A program made the translations under genes and the position numbers. A DNA stretch of 64,000 nucleotides, taken from positions 1,798,001 through 1,862,000 of the forward strand of contig NZ_FSRA01000002.1 in NCBI RefSeq assembly GCF_900129465.1, in the 5' to 3' direction. This document shows, piece by piece, positions 25,579 to 35,478 of this stretch. Position 1 is the first letter of the stretch, and each line of letters starts with the position of its first letter. Below the pieces are notes generated by a model. It was not told the DNA's origin. It did not search any database and saw only the letters and a program-made list of their open reading frames with translations. The DNA comes from Chitinophaga niabensis. Its GTDB lineage: Bacteria > Bacteroidota > Bacteroidia > Chitinophagales > Chitinophagaceae.

Positions 25579-28500
25579 ATGTACCCGAACACCCGGCATC
25601 TGACCCTTGCCTGCCTTTTGTTGTGTGCCGCCATGGCAGCCACCATAACGGCTTGCAGCACCAAAGCAAAAGAAATGAACCCCGCGTTTGCCAAGTATAT
25701 TGAAGCATTCACCACGGGCATTATTTCAAAGCAAAGTGCCATCCGCATTCAACTGGCGGGGGATGTAAATGTAACGCATACACAAAATGAACCCCTTAAA
25801 GAAGAGATATTCTCTTTCTCTCCCTCCATTAAAGGAAAGGCATATTGGGTAGATGCCACCACTGTAGAGTTCAGGCCGGACCAGAACCTTACGCCGGGTA
25901 AAACCTATAAAGGCACTTTCAAACTGGGTAAGGTAATGACCGTTCCCAGTGAACTGAAAACCTTTGAATTTGATTTCCAGGTGATCAAACCTTCTTTTGA
26001 TGTGGAAATGTTCGGGTTAAAATCTGCTAATAACAGCGCAGAGAAAATGACCTTCTCGGGCGTAGTTCGCACAGCAGACCAGGAAGATGTACAGGCTATC
26101 GAAAAGCTCATCTCCGTAAAATATGATGGACCCACCACCAATATCTCCTGGCAACATGATGTAGCTAACCGCACTTACAAGTTCACGATCGGAAATATCG
26201 TTCGTAAGTCTGTAGCCGCTAAAATGGAGATCAGCTGGAATGGTAAACCCATCAACTCGGATGTGGCAGACAGCAAGAGTATTGAAATACCTGCCATCGG
26301 GGACTTTAAAGTACTGGATATAAAACCCATGTACGACCCGGAAGAATATGTGGTGGTCCAGTTCTCCAGCCCTATTAATATGGGCCAGAGCCTGGATGGG
26401 CTTATTGGTATCAGTGGTGTGAGCGATCTGCGCTATACCGTAGAAGGCAGTGAGGTGAAAGTATTTGCACCGGACAGGCTGGAGGGTAATTATACCGTAG
26501 TAGTAAATGAAGGGATCCTCAGCACTTTCGACGAAAAATTAAATAAAGGATTCACCGGCAACGTGAACTTCGAAAACCGCCTGCCCTCTGTGTCCATCCC
26601 TGGTAAAGGAGTGATCATGCCACAGAGCGGTAAACTGGTAATGCCTTTTGACGCAGTAGGTTTGAAAGCAGTGGATGTGGTAGTGATCAGGATCTACGAA
26701 AACAATATCCCGCAATACCTGCAAAGGAACAGCCTGGACGGTGACCAGGAATTACGGCGTGTAGCCCGCCCTGTTGCAGAGAAAACCATTTACCTGGACC
26801 AGGATAAATCCATCAACCTGCATAAACGCACCCGCTTCAACCTTGATCTGGAACAACTGATCAAAACAGAGCCGGGAGCTATTTACCGTGTAACCATTGG
26901 GTTCAGGAAAGATTATGCATTATACTCTTGTAAAGGAATGGTGAAAAAGGATTCGGATGAAGAGGAGGAAAGTGAAGAGGACTATGAATACTACGGCGAG
27001 CAGCTGGATGAGGATGATTCCTTCTGGCGCCGTTACGAAAGCTATTATCCTTATGGATACAGGTGGTCTGAAAGAGAAAACCCCTGCCACAACTCTTACT
27101 ACAACAAAGAAAAATGGGCTTCTCGCAATATCATTTCTTCCAACATCGGCCTGATTGCCAAACGGGGGAATGATAACAGCATGGTAGTGGCCGTAACGAA
27201 TATCATAGATGCCAAACCATTGTCCGGCGTAGAGCTGGAATTGCTCGATTACCAGCAACAGGTGATCTTCAGCACCAAGAGCGACGGTGATGGTTTCGCG
27301 AAATTCGATCTGAAGCGCAAACCATACCTCCTGGTAGCCAAGCGGGATAATGAACGCGGTTACCTGAAACTGGATGATGGTAGTTCCCTGCCCCTGGGCC
27401 GTTTTGATGTGAAAGGAGAAGAAGTGCAACAGGGCATGAAAGGTTTCCTCTATGGAGAACGTGGCGTTTGGCGCCCCGGCGATTCCATCTTCCTCACCTT
27501 TATGCTGGAAGATAAAGAAGGTAAGCTGCCAGCTAACCACCCTGTGATCTTAGAATTATACAACCCGAAAGGCCAGCTGTACAAACGTATCAATCAGCAC
27601 GAATCCCTCAATGGTTTCTATAATTTCCATACACTCACTGACCCTGAAGCGCCAACAGGCAGCTGGCAGGCAAAAGTGAAAGTGGGTGGGGCTGTGTTCA
27701 GCCGGAGCGTTCGGATAGAAACCGTAAAACCCAATCGCCTGAAAGTAAAACTGGACTTCGGTACCAAGCAGGCACTGATCAAAGATGAAAGCCCGAAAGG
27801 AACACTCTCCGCTGCATGGCTCTTTGGTGCTACTGCACAAAGCCTGAAAGCGAAAGTAGATGTATCTCTCAGTTCATCATCCACCGCCTTCCCCAAATTC
27901 GACGGGTATCATTTTGATGATCCTACAGAGAAGTTCAGTGCAGAGAATAAAACCATTTTTGATGGCGCTTTAAATGAAGACGGTGTAGCCACTGTTGCAG
28001 CAAATATCCCGGTAGGCGAACGTGCTCCCGGCGTATTGAAAGCAAATTTCGAAATAAAGGTATTTGAACCCGGTGGAGATTTCAGCATCGATCACTTCTC
28101 CATGCCTTATCATGTATTTGATTCTTATGTGGGCGTAAGCGCACCGGAAGGAGATCGCCTTACAGGGATGCTGGTAACAGATAAATCCCACCAGGTGAAT
28201 ATTGTGAACGTGGATGCAAATGGTACACTCATCAAAGGTACCCGCCAGGTGCAGGTACAATTGTATAAGATCAGGTGGCGTTGGTGGTGGGATGAAAATT
28301 CCAATGAGATCAGCAACTTCACGGAAGATAATTATAACCAGCTCTTACAGGAGAAAACAGTGACCGTAGTAAATGGTAAAGGAACCTGGCCCTTCATGAT
28401 CCGTTATCCTGAATGGGGCCGTTACCTCATCCGTGTGAAAGACCTGGAAAGCGGGCATATCACAGGGCAGTCTGTTTATGTAGACTGGCCAAACTATGCA

Positions 28501-31149
28501 GAACGGCTGCAAAAAGAAAATCCCGCAGAAGCTGCGATGCTCGTGTTCACTTCCAACAAAACAAAATATACAGTAGGAGAAGATGTAGTGCTCACCATTC
28601 CCAGCAGTGAAGGCGGCAGAGGATTGATCAGCATTGAATCCGGTAGCAAGGTGATTAAAACTGACTGGATAGGAACAGAGAAAGGGCAGACCGTTTACAA
28701 GTTCAAAGCAGAGAAAGAAATGGCGCCGAACATATACGTGAACGTGAGCCTTCTGCAACCACATGCCCAAACGGCCAACGACCTTCCCATCAGGATGTAC
28801 GGTACAGTGCCCATCCTGGTAGAAGATCCCAATACCATCCTCAAACCGGTGATCAATATACCCGCCACTTTACGTCCTGAAGCAGATGCATCTATTACCG
28901 TATCTGAAGCCAGCGGTAAAGCCATGACCTATACGATCGCCATTGTAGATGAAGGATTGCTGGACCTCACCCGTTTCAAAACACCCGATCCGCATAGTGC
29001 ATTTTATGCAAGGGAAGCATTGGGTGTAAAAACCTGGGACCTCTTCGATTATGTGATAGGAGCCTGGGGTGCCGACCTGGAACGTATCCTGAGCATTGGT
29101 GGTGACGAGGGATTGAACAAAGGGGCGAGTGCCGCTAAGGCCAATCGCTTTAAACCCGTCGTGAAATTCATGGGGCCTTTCTCTTTAAAGAAAGGAGATA
29201 AACAAACACATCAATTTAAATTACCTCCTTACATAGGATCTGTAAAAGCCATGGTAGTAGCCGGGCAGGAAGGTGCTTACGGTTTTGCTGACAAAGCGGT
29301 AGCCGTGAAGAAACCATTGATGCTCCTGGCCACAGTGCCCAGGGTATTAGGCCCCGGGGAAACCATCCAATTGCCGGTAACAGTATTTGGCCTGGAACCA
29401 CATGTACGGCAGGCCAACGTTACCCTCGCATCCAATGCTTATTTTGAGGTAGTGGGAGAAACCACAAAACAGGTAAGCTTTCCCAAACCGGGCGAGCAGC
29501 TGGTTTATTTTGACGTGAAGATCCGCTCACAGGTAGGTATCGGTAAATTCAAAATTGTAGCTACCAGCGGAAAAGAAAGAGCAGAGGAAAACGTGGAACT
29601 GGATGTACGTAATCCAAATCCTTACATGACCAATGTACTGGAACAACAGGTAGAAGCCGGTGCTTCCTGGAACACTGCTTTCTCTCCTGTAGGAATGGCC
29701 GGTACGAATACAGGCGTGCTGGAAGTATCTACCATTCCTGCCATGAACCTCGGCAAACGCCTGGATTACCTGATCCAGTATCCGCACGGATGTGTGGAAC
29801 AAACCACCTCTTCCGTTTTCCCGCAACTCTCCCTGGCACAGGTAATGGATGTTAGCGAGCAGCAGGCTGCTACATTGGACAGAAACATCAAACATGGCAT
29901 TAACCGCCTGAAAGGATTCCAGTCAACCGATGGTGGATTGAGTTACTGGCCCGGAGGTAGTACTTCCGATGAATGGGGTACCAGTTACGCTGGTCACTTT
30001 ATGCTGGAAGCACAGGAGAAAGGATATGCATTGCCACCGGGTTTCCTGGACCAGTGGAAGAAATACCAGCGCAATAAAGCCGTGAGCTGGGCGCCGAGCA
30101 GTTATAATTTCTATGGAGGAGACATCGTGCAGGCCTATCGTTTATACTTACTGGCACTGGCTAAAACACCAGAACTGGGTGCGATGAACAGGCTGAAGGA
30201 ATTCCAGTATCTATCCATCCCTGCTAAATGGAGGCTGGCCGCAGCATACAAACTGGCAGGCCAGGCTGAAGCCGCTGCCGCATTGATAAAAGGCCTGAGC
30301 ACCAATGTACAGCCCTACACCCAAATGGGCGGAACATTTGGTTCTGACCTGCGCGATAAAGCCATGATCCTGGAAACACTAACGCTCATGGGCCAACGTG
30401 CACAGGCCAACGACCTGATGCGCCAGGTGGCACAGCAGTTAGGTAAAGAAACATGGTACAGCACACAAACCACGGCTTACGCATTGATCGCCATATCAAA
30501 ATATTGTGGTGTAAATAAAGCGGGTGGTAAAATGACTTACAGCTATCGCCTAAATGCTGCCAATGGTAATATCAGCAGCCCTTCTTATGTTTCACAGGTA
30601 CCGGTTACGTTCAATGGTGCCAACGGAAATGTAAGTGTACAGAATAAAGGTTCGAATGTATTGTACGCACGCCTCATCTTAAGAGGTCAGCCGGAAGCAG
30701 GTCAGAACCCTTATGCAGACAATAACCCGGAAGTGTTGAACATGAAGGTGCTTTACACCAATCGCAGTGGTCAGTTACTGAACCCCGATAACCTGAAACA
30801 GGGTACTGACTTTGTAGCTACCGTTACCATGACCAATCCCGGCAAACGCGGTTACTATGAGCAGATGGCTTTAACGCAGGTATTCCCTTCCGGTTGGGAG
30901 ATCATCAATACCCGCCTGATGGGTAACGACAGCACCATGCGTTCTTCTCCTTTCACTTATCGTGATGTGCGGGACGACAGGGTGTATACTTATTTCAATT
31001 TAGAAGAAAACAAAACAGTTACCTACCAGGTACTGCTGAACGCAGCTTATCTAGGAAGGTATTATCTCCCGGCAGCTGCAGTGGAAGCAATGTATGATAA
31101 TACCATTCATGCATTTGCTCCGGGCAAATGGGTAGAGGTAACAAAATAA
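25579..31149 (+). CDS. alpha-2-macroglobulin family lipoprotein
   Basis: 1856 residues. The signal peptide ends at a lipobox (ATITAC, Cys about 26). Bacterial alpha-2-macroglobulins are large periplasmic lipoproteins that trap foreign proteases. The thioester motif is kept: C1405-V-E-Q in PHGCVEQTTSSVF. Upstream lie the repeated MG-type beta domains and an acidic low-complexity insert (about residues 457-475, KDSDEEEESEEDYEYYGE); the bait region is not readable by eye. The start at ATG 25579 is set by the signal peptide. As in many bacteria it is directly upstream of pbpC (yfhM-pbpC arrangement), consistent with guarding the envelope when peptidoglycan is breached. Confidence 0.93.
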   Translation: MYPNTRHLTLACLLLCAAMAATITACSTKAKEMNPAFAKYIEAFTTGIISKQSAIRIQLAGDVNVTHTQNEPLKEEIFSFSPSIKGKAYWVDATTVEFRPDQNLTPGKTYKGTFKLGKVMTVPSELKTFEFDFQVIKPSFDVEMFGLKSANNSAEKMTFSGVVRTADQEDVQAIEKLISVKYDGPTTNISWQHDVANRTYKFTIGNIVRKSVAAKMEISWNGKPINSDVADSKSIEIPAIGDFKVLDIKPMYDPEEYVVVQFSSPINMGQSLDGLIGISGVSDLRYTVEGSEVKVFAPDRLEGNYTVVVNEGILSTFDEKLNKGFTGNVNFENRLPSVSIPGKGVIMPQSGKLVMPFDAVGLKAVDVVVIRIYENNIPQYLQRNSLDGDQELRRVARPVAEKTIYLDQDKSINLHKRTRFNLDLEQLIKTEPGAIYRVTIGFRKDYALYSCKGMVKKDSDEEEESEEDYEYYGEQLDEDDSFWRRYESYYPYGYRWSERENPCHNSYYNKEKWASRNIISSNIGLIAKRGNDNSMVVAVTNIIDAKPLSGVELELLDYQQQVIFSTKSDGDGFAKFDLKRKPYLLVAKRDNERGYLKLDDGSSLPLGRFDVKGEEVQQGMKGFLYGERGVWRPGDSIFLTFMLEDKEGKLPANHPVILELYNPKGQLYKRINQHESLNGFYNFHTLTDPEAPTGSWQAKVKVGGAVFSRSVRIETVKPNRLKVKLDFGTKQALIKDESPKGTLSAAWLFGATAQSLKAKVDVSLSSSSTAFPKFDGYHFDDPTEKFSAENKTIFDGALNEDGVATVAANIPVGERAPGVLKANFEIKVFEPGGDFSIDHFSMPYHVFDSYVGVSAPEGDRLTGMLVTDKSHQVNIVNVDANGTLIKGTRQVQVQLYKIRWRWWWDENSNEISNFTEDNYNQLLQEKTVTVVNGKGTWPFMIRYPEWGRYLIRVKDLESGHITGQSVYVDWPNYAERLQKENPAEAAMLVFTSNKTKYTVGEDVVLTIPSSEGGRGLISIESGSKVIKTDWIGTEKGQTVYKFKAEKEMAPNIYVNVSLLQPHAQTANDLPIRMYGTVPILVEDPNTILKPVINIPATLRPEADASITVSEASGKAMTYTIAIVDEGLLDLTRFKTPDPHSAFYAREALGVKTWDLFDYVIGAWGADLERILSIGGDEGLNKGASAAKANRFKPVVKFMGPFSLKKGDKQTHQFKLPPYIGSVKAMVVAGQEGAYGFADKAVAVKKPLMLLATVPRVLGPGETIQLPVTVFGLEPHVRQANVTLASNAYFEVVGETTKQVSFPKPGEQLVYFDVKIRSQVGIGKFKIVATSGKERAEENVELDVRNPNPYMTNVLEQQVEAGASWNTAFSPVGMAGTNTGVLEVSTIPAMNLGKRLDYLIQYPHGCVEQTTSSVFPQLSLAQVMDVSEQQAATLDRNIKHGINRLKGFQSTDGGLSYWPGGSTSDEWGTSYAGHFMLEAQEKGYALPPGFLDQWKKYQRNKAVSWAPSSYNFYGGDIVQAYRLYLLALAKTPELGAMNRLKEFQYLSIPAKWRLAAAYKLAGQAEAAAALIKGLSTNVQPYTQMGGTFGSDLRDKAMILETLTLMGQRAQANDLMRQVAQQLGKETWYSTQTTAYALIAISKYCGVNKAGGKMTYSYRLNAANGNISSPSYVSQVPVTFNGANGNVSVQNKGSNVLYARLILRGQPEAGQNPYADNNPEVLNMKVLYTNRSGQLLNPDNLKQGTDFVATVTMTNPGKRGYYEQMALTQVFPSGWEIINTRLMGNDSTMRSSPFTYRDVRDDRVYTYFNLEENKTVTYQVLLNAAYLGRYYLPAAAVEAMYDNTIHAFAPGKWVEVTK

Positions 31150-31158
31150 AATATAATG

Positions 31159-31187
31159 GGCGGCAGCGTACATCGCTGCCGCCTTTC
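31159..31187 (+). terminator. hairpin between alpha-2-macroglobulin and pbpC genes
   Basis: A perfect 10-bp stem (GGCGGCAGCG with CGCTGCCGCC), 5-nt loop, then TTTCT. It sits in the 48-nt gap of an expected operon, 11 nt before the pbpC ATG. It could be a partial terminator that lowers pbpC expression. Confidence 0.55.
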
Positions 31188-31197
31188 TATCATTATT

Positions 31198-33591
31198 ATG
31201 TGGCAACGGATCAAACACTGGGCGGTTAAAAGAAAACTGAGGCTGAGCATCATCGCGGTGTTGTTGGTGTTGTATTATTTCATCCTTCCTAAAAAGCTCT
31301 TTACTGCACCTACTTCATTTGTGATTGAAGACAGTAAAGGAGAACTTATGAACGCCGCTATTGCTACGGATGGCCAATGGCGTTTTCCCGCAGATAAACT
31401 GGTGCCGGATAAATTTGCAAAATGTATTGTAACCTACGAGGATAAACGTTTTTATTATCACTGGGGCCTTGACCCTGTAGCTATGAGCCGCGCCATCAAA
31501 CAGAACCTCACAGGCGGTAAAGTAGTAAGTGGTGCCAGCACCATCACCATGCAGGTGATCCGTTTGTCCCGCAACAAACCCCGTACTTTATGGCAGAAAT
31601 TGGTAGAAACCGTTCTGGCTACCCGTCTTGAATTTGCTTATTCCAAAAAAGAAATACTGGGCCTTTATGCAGGTAATGCCCCTTACGGCGGAAACGTTGT
31701 AGGGCTGGAAGCAGCATCCTGGCGTTACTTTGGCCGTAAGCCGGATCAGCTATCCTGGGCGGAAACAGCTACCCTGGCTGTTTTGCCAAATAGCCCCGCA
31801 TTGATCCATCCCGGCCGTAACCGCCAGATATTGATGGATAAACGAAATGCTTTGCTGGCAAAGCTCTGGCGCAATGGAACAATAGACAGTGCCACCTGTG
31901 CATTGTCTTCCGTAGAACCTTTACCGGATAAACCACATGTGCTGCCGCAGCTGGCACCGCATTTATTAGATCGCTTCAGATTGGATTATACACGACAACA
32001 CCTAACTGGTTCCACCCGTGTGAAAACTTCCCTGGATGGCGACCTGCAAAGGAATGTAAACGAGATCCTCTACCGCCATCATATACAGCTCAAAGCAAAT
32101 GGTATTAACAATGCTGCTGCTTTGGTGCTGGATGTGGAAACGGGCCATGCACTTTCTTATGTGGGAAATGTATACAACCCTGATAATCCTGAATTGGAGA
32201 GTTATGTGGATATCATCCATGCCCCCCGAAGCCCTGGCAGTACCTTAAAACCTTTACTCTATACAGGTTTGCTCAGCGATGGATTAATGTTGCCCAATAC
32301 CTTGTTGCCGGATGTACCCACGCAGATTGCAGGATACACCCCCATGAATTTCGACAGGGAATATGATGGTGCGGTTCCTGCTTCAAAAGCACTGGCACGT
32401 TCGCTTAATATTCCAGCTGTACGCATGTTGCAGCAATACCGCGCAGAACGTTTCCTGGTATTGCTGAAGAACCTGGGTATTTCCACCATGAACAAACCCG
32501 CAGGGCATTATGGTCTCTCCATGATCCTGGGTGGTGGGGAAACTACGCTCTGGGAACTGAGTGGCGTATATGCCAGCATGGCACGCACGCTGCTGCACAT
32601 GGAACAGTACAATGGAAAATATGATGCGGATGATTACCATGCACCCGGTTACCGGATAGACGAAACCATCAAATCAAAACATTCTCCCACCAAACATGGC
32701 GTACTGGATGCCGGAGCCATCTGGTATGCATTCCAGGCGATGGAAGAAGTGATGCGCCCCGGAGAAGAATTTATCTGGGAACATTTCTCCTCCTCTAAAA
32801 GAATAGCCTGGAAAACAGGTACCAGCTTTGGTTTCAGAGATGGTTGGGCAATTGGTGTTACACCGCAGCATGTGGTGGCAGTATGGGTAGGTAATGCAGA
32901 TGGAGAAGGAAGACCCGGACTAACAGGGGTATCTACAGCAGCACCTATTATGTTCGATATCTTCCGTGTGCTCAATACCGTTAGTTCCTTTGATGCACCC
33001 ACAGGTAAATTACAGAAGATCGTTGTTTGCCACCTGAGCGGTCACAGGGCAGGAGAGTTCTGCACAGAGAAAGATACCCTCGCCGTTCCCGCAGCCGGCC
33101 TTCGCTCTGCTGTTTGCCCTTATCATCAATTGATCCACCTGGACGCAACAGGGCAATACCGGGTAACGGCAGATTGCGAATCACCACAGTTGATGCAGCA
33201 TAAGCCATGGTTTGTATTACCACCTGCTATGGAACATTTTTATAAAAGCAGTCACAGTTATATACCATTGCCTCCCTATAAACCCGGGTGTAATATGGCA
33301 GAACAGGGAAGGTCTATGGAGCTGATCTATCCCCGCCCGCAGGCCAGGATCTTTGTTCCCGTAGAAATTGACGGAACATTGGGGCAGACCATTTTTAAAG
33401 CTACACACCGCAACCAGTCCGCACATATCTTCTGGCATATCGATAATGAGTTTGTAGGAACAACCAGCGATTTTCACCAGGTGCAGCTGAGGCCGAAGCC
33501 GGGAAAACATATACTTACACTGGTAGATGATGAAGGGGAACAGATCCAGCAGGAGTTTGAGATCTTAGACAAAGAGCGCAAAACCAATTAG
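31198..33591 (+). CDS. pbpC: penicillin-binding protein 1C
   Basis: 797 residues, bifunctional peptidoglycan synthase with one N-terminal membrane anchor (about 13-32). The GT51 transglycosylase has catalytic E81 in EDKRFYYHWG and the motif GASTITMQ. The transpeptidase has SxxK S348-T-L-K351 after SPG, an SLN motif in ARSLNIPAVR, and K539-T-G-T. A C-terminal BiPBP_C-like beta domain (about 700-790) identifies class 1C. The true start is ATG 31198 (MWQRIKHW); an in-frame upstream start would run through the hairpin. Downstream of the alpha-2-macroglobulin gene, and convergent with rarA: its stop TAG overlaps the rarA stop by two bases. Confidence 0.93.
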   Translation: MWQRIKHWAVKRKLRLSIIAVLLVLYYFILPKKLFTAPTSFVIEDSKGELMNAAIATDGQWRFPADKLVPDKFAKCIVTYEDKRFYYHWGLDPVAMSRAIKQNLTGGKVVSGASTITMQVIRLSRNKPRTLWQKLVETVLATRLEFAYSKKEILGLYAGNAPYGGNVVGLEAASWRYFGRKPDQLSWAETATLAVLPNSPALIHPGRNRQILMDKRNALLAKLWRNGTIDSATCALSSVEPLPDKPHVLPQLAPHLLDRFRLDYTRQHLTGSTRVKTSLDGDLQRNVNEILYRHHIQLKANGINNAAALVLDVETGHALSYVGNVYNPDNPELESYVDIIHAPRSPGSTLKPLLYTGLLSDGLMLPNTLLPDVPTQIAGYTPMNFDREYDGAVPASKALARSLNIPAVRMLQQYRAERFLVLLKNLGISTMNKPAGHYGLSMILGGGETTLWELSGVYASMARTLLHMEQYNGKYDADDYHAPGYRIDETIKSKHSPTKHGVLDAGAIWYAFQAMEEVMRPGEEFIWEHFSSSKRIAWKTGTSFGFRDGWAIGVTPQHVVAVWVGNADGEGRPGLTGVSTAAPIMFDIFRVLNTVSSFDAPTGKLQKIVVCHLSGHRAGEFCTEKDTLAVPAAGLRSAVCPYHQLIHLDATGQYRVTADCESPQLMQHKPWFVLPPAMEHFYKSSHSYIPLPPYKPGCNMAEQGRSMELIYPRPQARIFVPVEIDGTLGQTIFKATHRNQSAHIFWHIDNEFVGTTSDFHQVQLRPKPGKHILTLVDDEGEQIQQEFEILDKERKTN

Positions 33592-34847
33592 TATCCGTAT
33601 TTCTCCTTCCACAAAGCTTTCAGGTATTTCCGCAATTCATCTTCCCTTGCATTCTTTCCCGGATCATAGAATTTCATACCACTTAAGAGGTCCGGCAGGT
33701 ATTCCTGCTGAGAGAAGTTGTTCTCGTAACTATGGGAATACTGGTATCCCTTTCCGTACCCCTGTTGCTTCATAAGTTTCGTGGGGGCATTCCGTATATG
33801 CAGGGGAACCGGCAGATCTCCTGTTTGCGAAACCGCAGCCTGTGCTGCACCAATAGCTGCATAGGAAGCATTGCTTTTGGGAGAAGAAGCCAGGTAGGTA
33901 GCACATTGGGAAAGGATGATCCTTCCTTCCGGATTACCGATCAGGTTCACAGCCGTGAAGCAACTGGTGGCTAATAACAACGCGTTGGGATTGGCATTGC
34001 CGATATCTTCAGACGCCAGGATCACCATCCTGCGTGCAATGAACTTCACATCTTCCCCGCCTTCCAGCATACGTGCCAGCCAATACACAGCAGCATTGGG
34101 ATCGCTGCCACGGATGGATTTAATAAATGCGGAAATGATATCGTAATGCTGTTCTCCGGCTTTATCATAAATGGCTACCCGTTGCTGGGCAATGTCCATT
34201 ACTTTTTCGTTCGTGATCACAATCGGACTTTCATCCTGCAAAGTATCCACTACCAGTTCAAAGAGGTTCAGCAGTTTCCTGGCATCCCCGCCGGCTATAT
34301 TATAGAGTGCTTCTGATTCCTGGATCTCAATGGTTTTCGAAGCCAGCCATTCATCTTTCTGCATGGCCTGCGCCAGCAGCTGTTTCAGTTCCGGTTCTCC
34401 CAGGGGCCTTAAAACATATACCTGGCAACGGGAGAGCAAAGCCGCATTCACTTCAAAGGAAGGATTTTCCGTAGTAGCGCCGATCAGGGTAATGATCCCT
34501 TTTTCTACCGCACCCAGCAAAGCATCCTGCTGTGATTTATTGAAACGGTGGATCTCATCAATGAACAGTACCGCATGCTGATGTTTGGCCAGATCTATCA
34601 CTTCCCGGATATCTTTTACCCCGGAAGAAATAGCGCTGAGCGTATAAAAAGGTACCTGGAGGGTGTGTGCAATAATATTGGCGATGGTGGTTTTACCAAC
34701 GCCGGGAGGCCCCCAAAGGATCATGGAAGGTACTTTGCCTTGTGCAATGGCCTTTTGAAGGATGCTGCCTTTCCCGGTAAGATGCTCCTGGCCTACCAGG
34801 TCGTCCAGCGATGCAGGCCTCAATCGTTCTGCCAGTGGTGCTCGCAT
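33588..34847 (-). CDS. rarA: replication-associated recombination protein A (AAA ATPase)
   Basis: 419 residues, normal for RarA/MgsA, a clamp-loader-like AAA ATPase that acts at stalled replication forks. Walker A is WGPPGVGKTT (45-54), Walker B is VLFIDEIHRFNK, and sensor 1 is LIGATTENPSF. The family C-terminal tetramerisation region is complete (SPKSNASYAAIGAA, PVPLHIRNAPTKLMK, GYQYSHSYENN). It lies 3 nt after the stop of the membrane protein gene upstream, so the two are one operon, and it converges with pbpC. Confidence 0.96.
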   Translation of the reverse strand: MRAPLAERLRPASLDDLVGQEHLTGKGSILQKAIAQGKVPSMILWGPPGVGKTTIANIIAHTLQVPFYTLSAISSGVKDIREVIDLAKHQHAVLFIDEIHRFNKSQQDALLGAVEKGIITLIGATTENPSFEVNAALLSRCQVYVLRPLGEPELKQLLAQAMQKDEWLASKTIEIQESEALYNIAGGDARKLLNLFELVVDTLQDESPIVITNEKVMDIAQQRVAIYDKAGEQHYDIISAFIKSIRGSDPNAAVYWLARMLEGGEDVKFIARRMVILASEDIGNANPNALLLATSCFTAVNLIGNPEGRIILSQCATYLASSPKSNASYAAIGAAQAAVSQTGDLPVPLHIRNAPTKLMKQQGYGKGYQYSHSYENNFSQQEYLPDLLSGMKFYDPGKNAREDELRKYLKALWKEKYGY

Positions 34848-34850
34848 GGT

Positions 34851-35378
34851 TTATATATCTAATGTTGTTTCTTCTTCTTCTCTTGCCACTTGTTCCTTCT
34901 TCCATTTTCTGAGGAAAATAAGGGACAACACAGCATTTGCTGCAATTGCCAGGCCATGAATGCCTATCAGTCCGAATACAACTTTCCGGATGGCAGATAT
35001 CATACCCGGAGGTGGTTTTTCTGCTCCCTGCATGCTGTTGGCATCCACCATTTTGATGAAGTCTGCCTCAGAAATAGCCATCATGGCACCTACACTGAAA
35101 AAGATATAAATGCTGTAAAGGAAACTGAGCACGCTCAGTATAATGATAAAGGTGTAAAAATTACTGCTGATCGCTACTTCCGGGTCTTTTACCGCCTTTT
35201 GCAAATGAAGGCAAAGGATGTTATGGATGAATACAATGCCAATAGTGAACATGGTAGCCACCATGGCAGACATATTGGGTACGATCAGCAACGCCATCAA
35301 AGCCATCAGTACAAAAAAGCCCACCACAAACAGGTTGCCATAGGTGAGAAAACGAAAAAAGCCGAATGAAAAAGACAT
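34851..35378 (-). CDS. small four-helix membrane protein of unknown function
   Basis: 175 residues with four predicted membrane helices (the first and second near the N-terminus, a third around residue 80, a fourth around 140), a loop between helices 3 and 4 that is Pro-rich (EKPPPGM), and an acidic cytoplasmic tail. I do not recognise a family. ATG 35378 is preferred over ATG 35390 because a -7 element at 35401-35408 would place the transcription start about 35397. It is the first gene of the operon with rarA, which suggests nothing about function beyond shared expression. Confidence 0.7.
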   Translation of the reverse strand: MSFSFGFFRFLTYGNLFVVGFFVLMALMALLIVPNMSAMVATMFTIGIVFIHNILCLHLQKAVKDPEVAISSNFYTFIIILSVLSFLYSIYIFFSVGAMMAISEADFIKMVDANSMQGAEKPPPGMISAIRKVVFGLIGIHGLAIAANAVLSLIFLRKWKKEQVAREEEETTLDI

Positions 35379-35400
35379 AACAACAAACATTTTATCTCTG

Positions 35401-35408
35401 CAAACCTA
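35401..35408 (-). promoter_or_regulatory. -7 element of the membrane protein-rarA operon
   Basis: On the minus strand this reads TAGGTTTG, an exact TAnnTTTG match. The start codon at 35378 follows about 19 nt after the expected transcription start. Confidence 0.45.
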
Positions 35409-35478
35409 CGAATTATCTCCCCGATGATCCGTAAATGCTAAATCTTCAATAAATTTAAGCCTCTAAACCTGATCTTTT

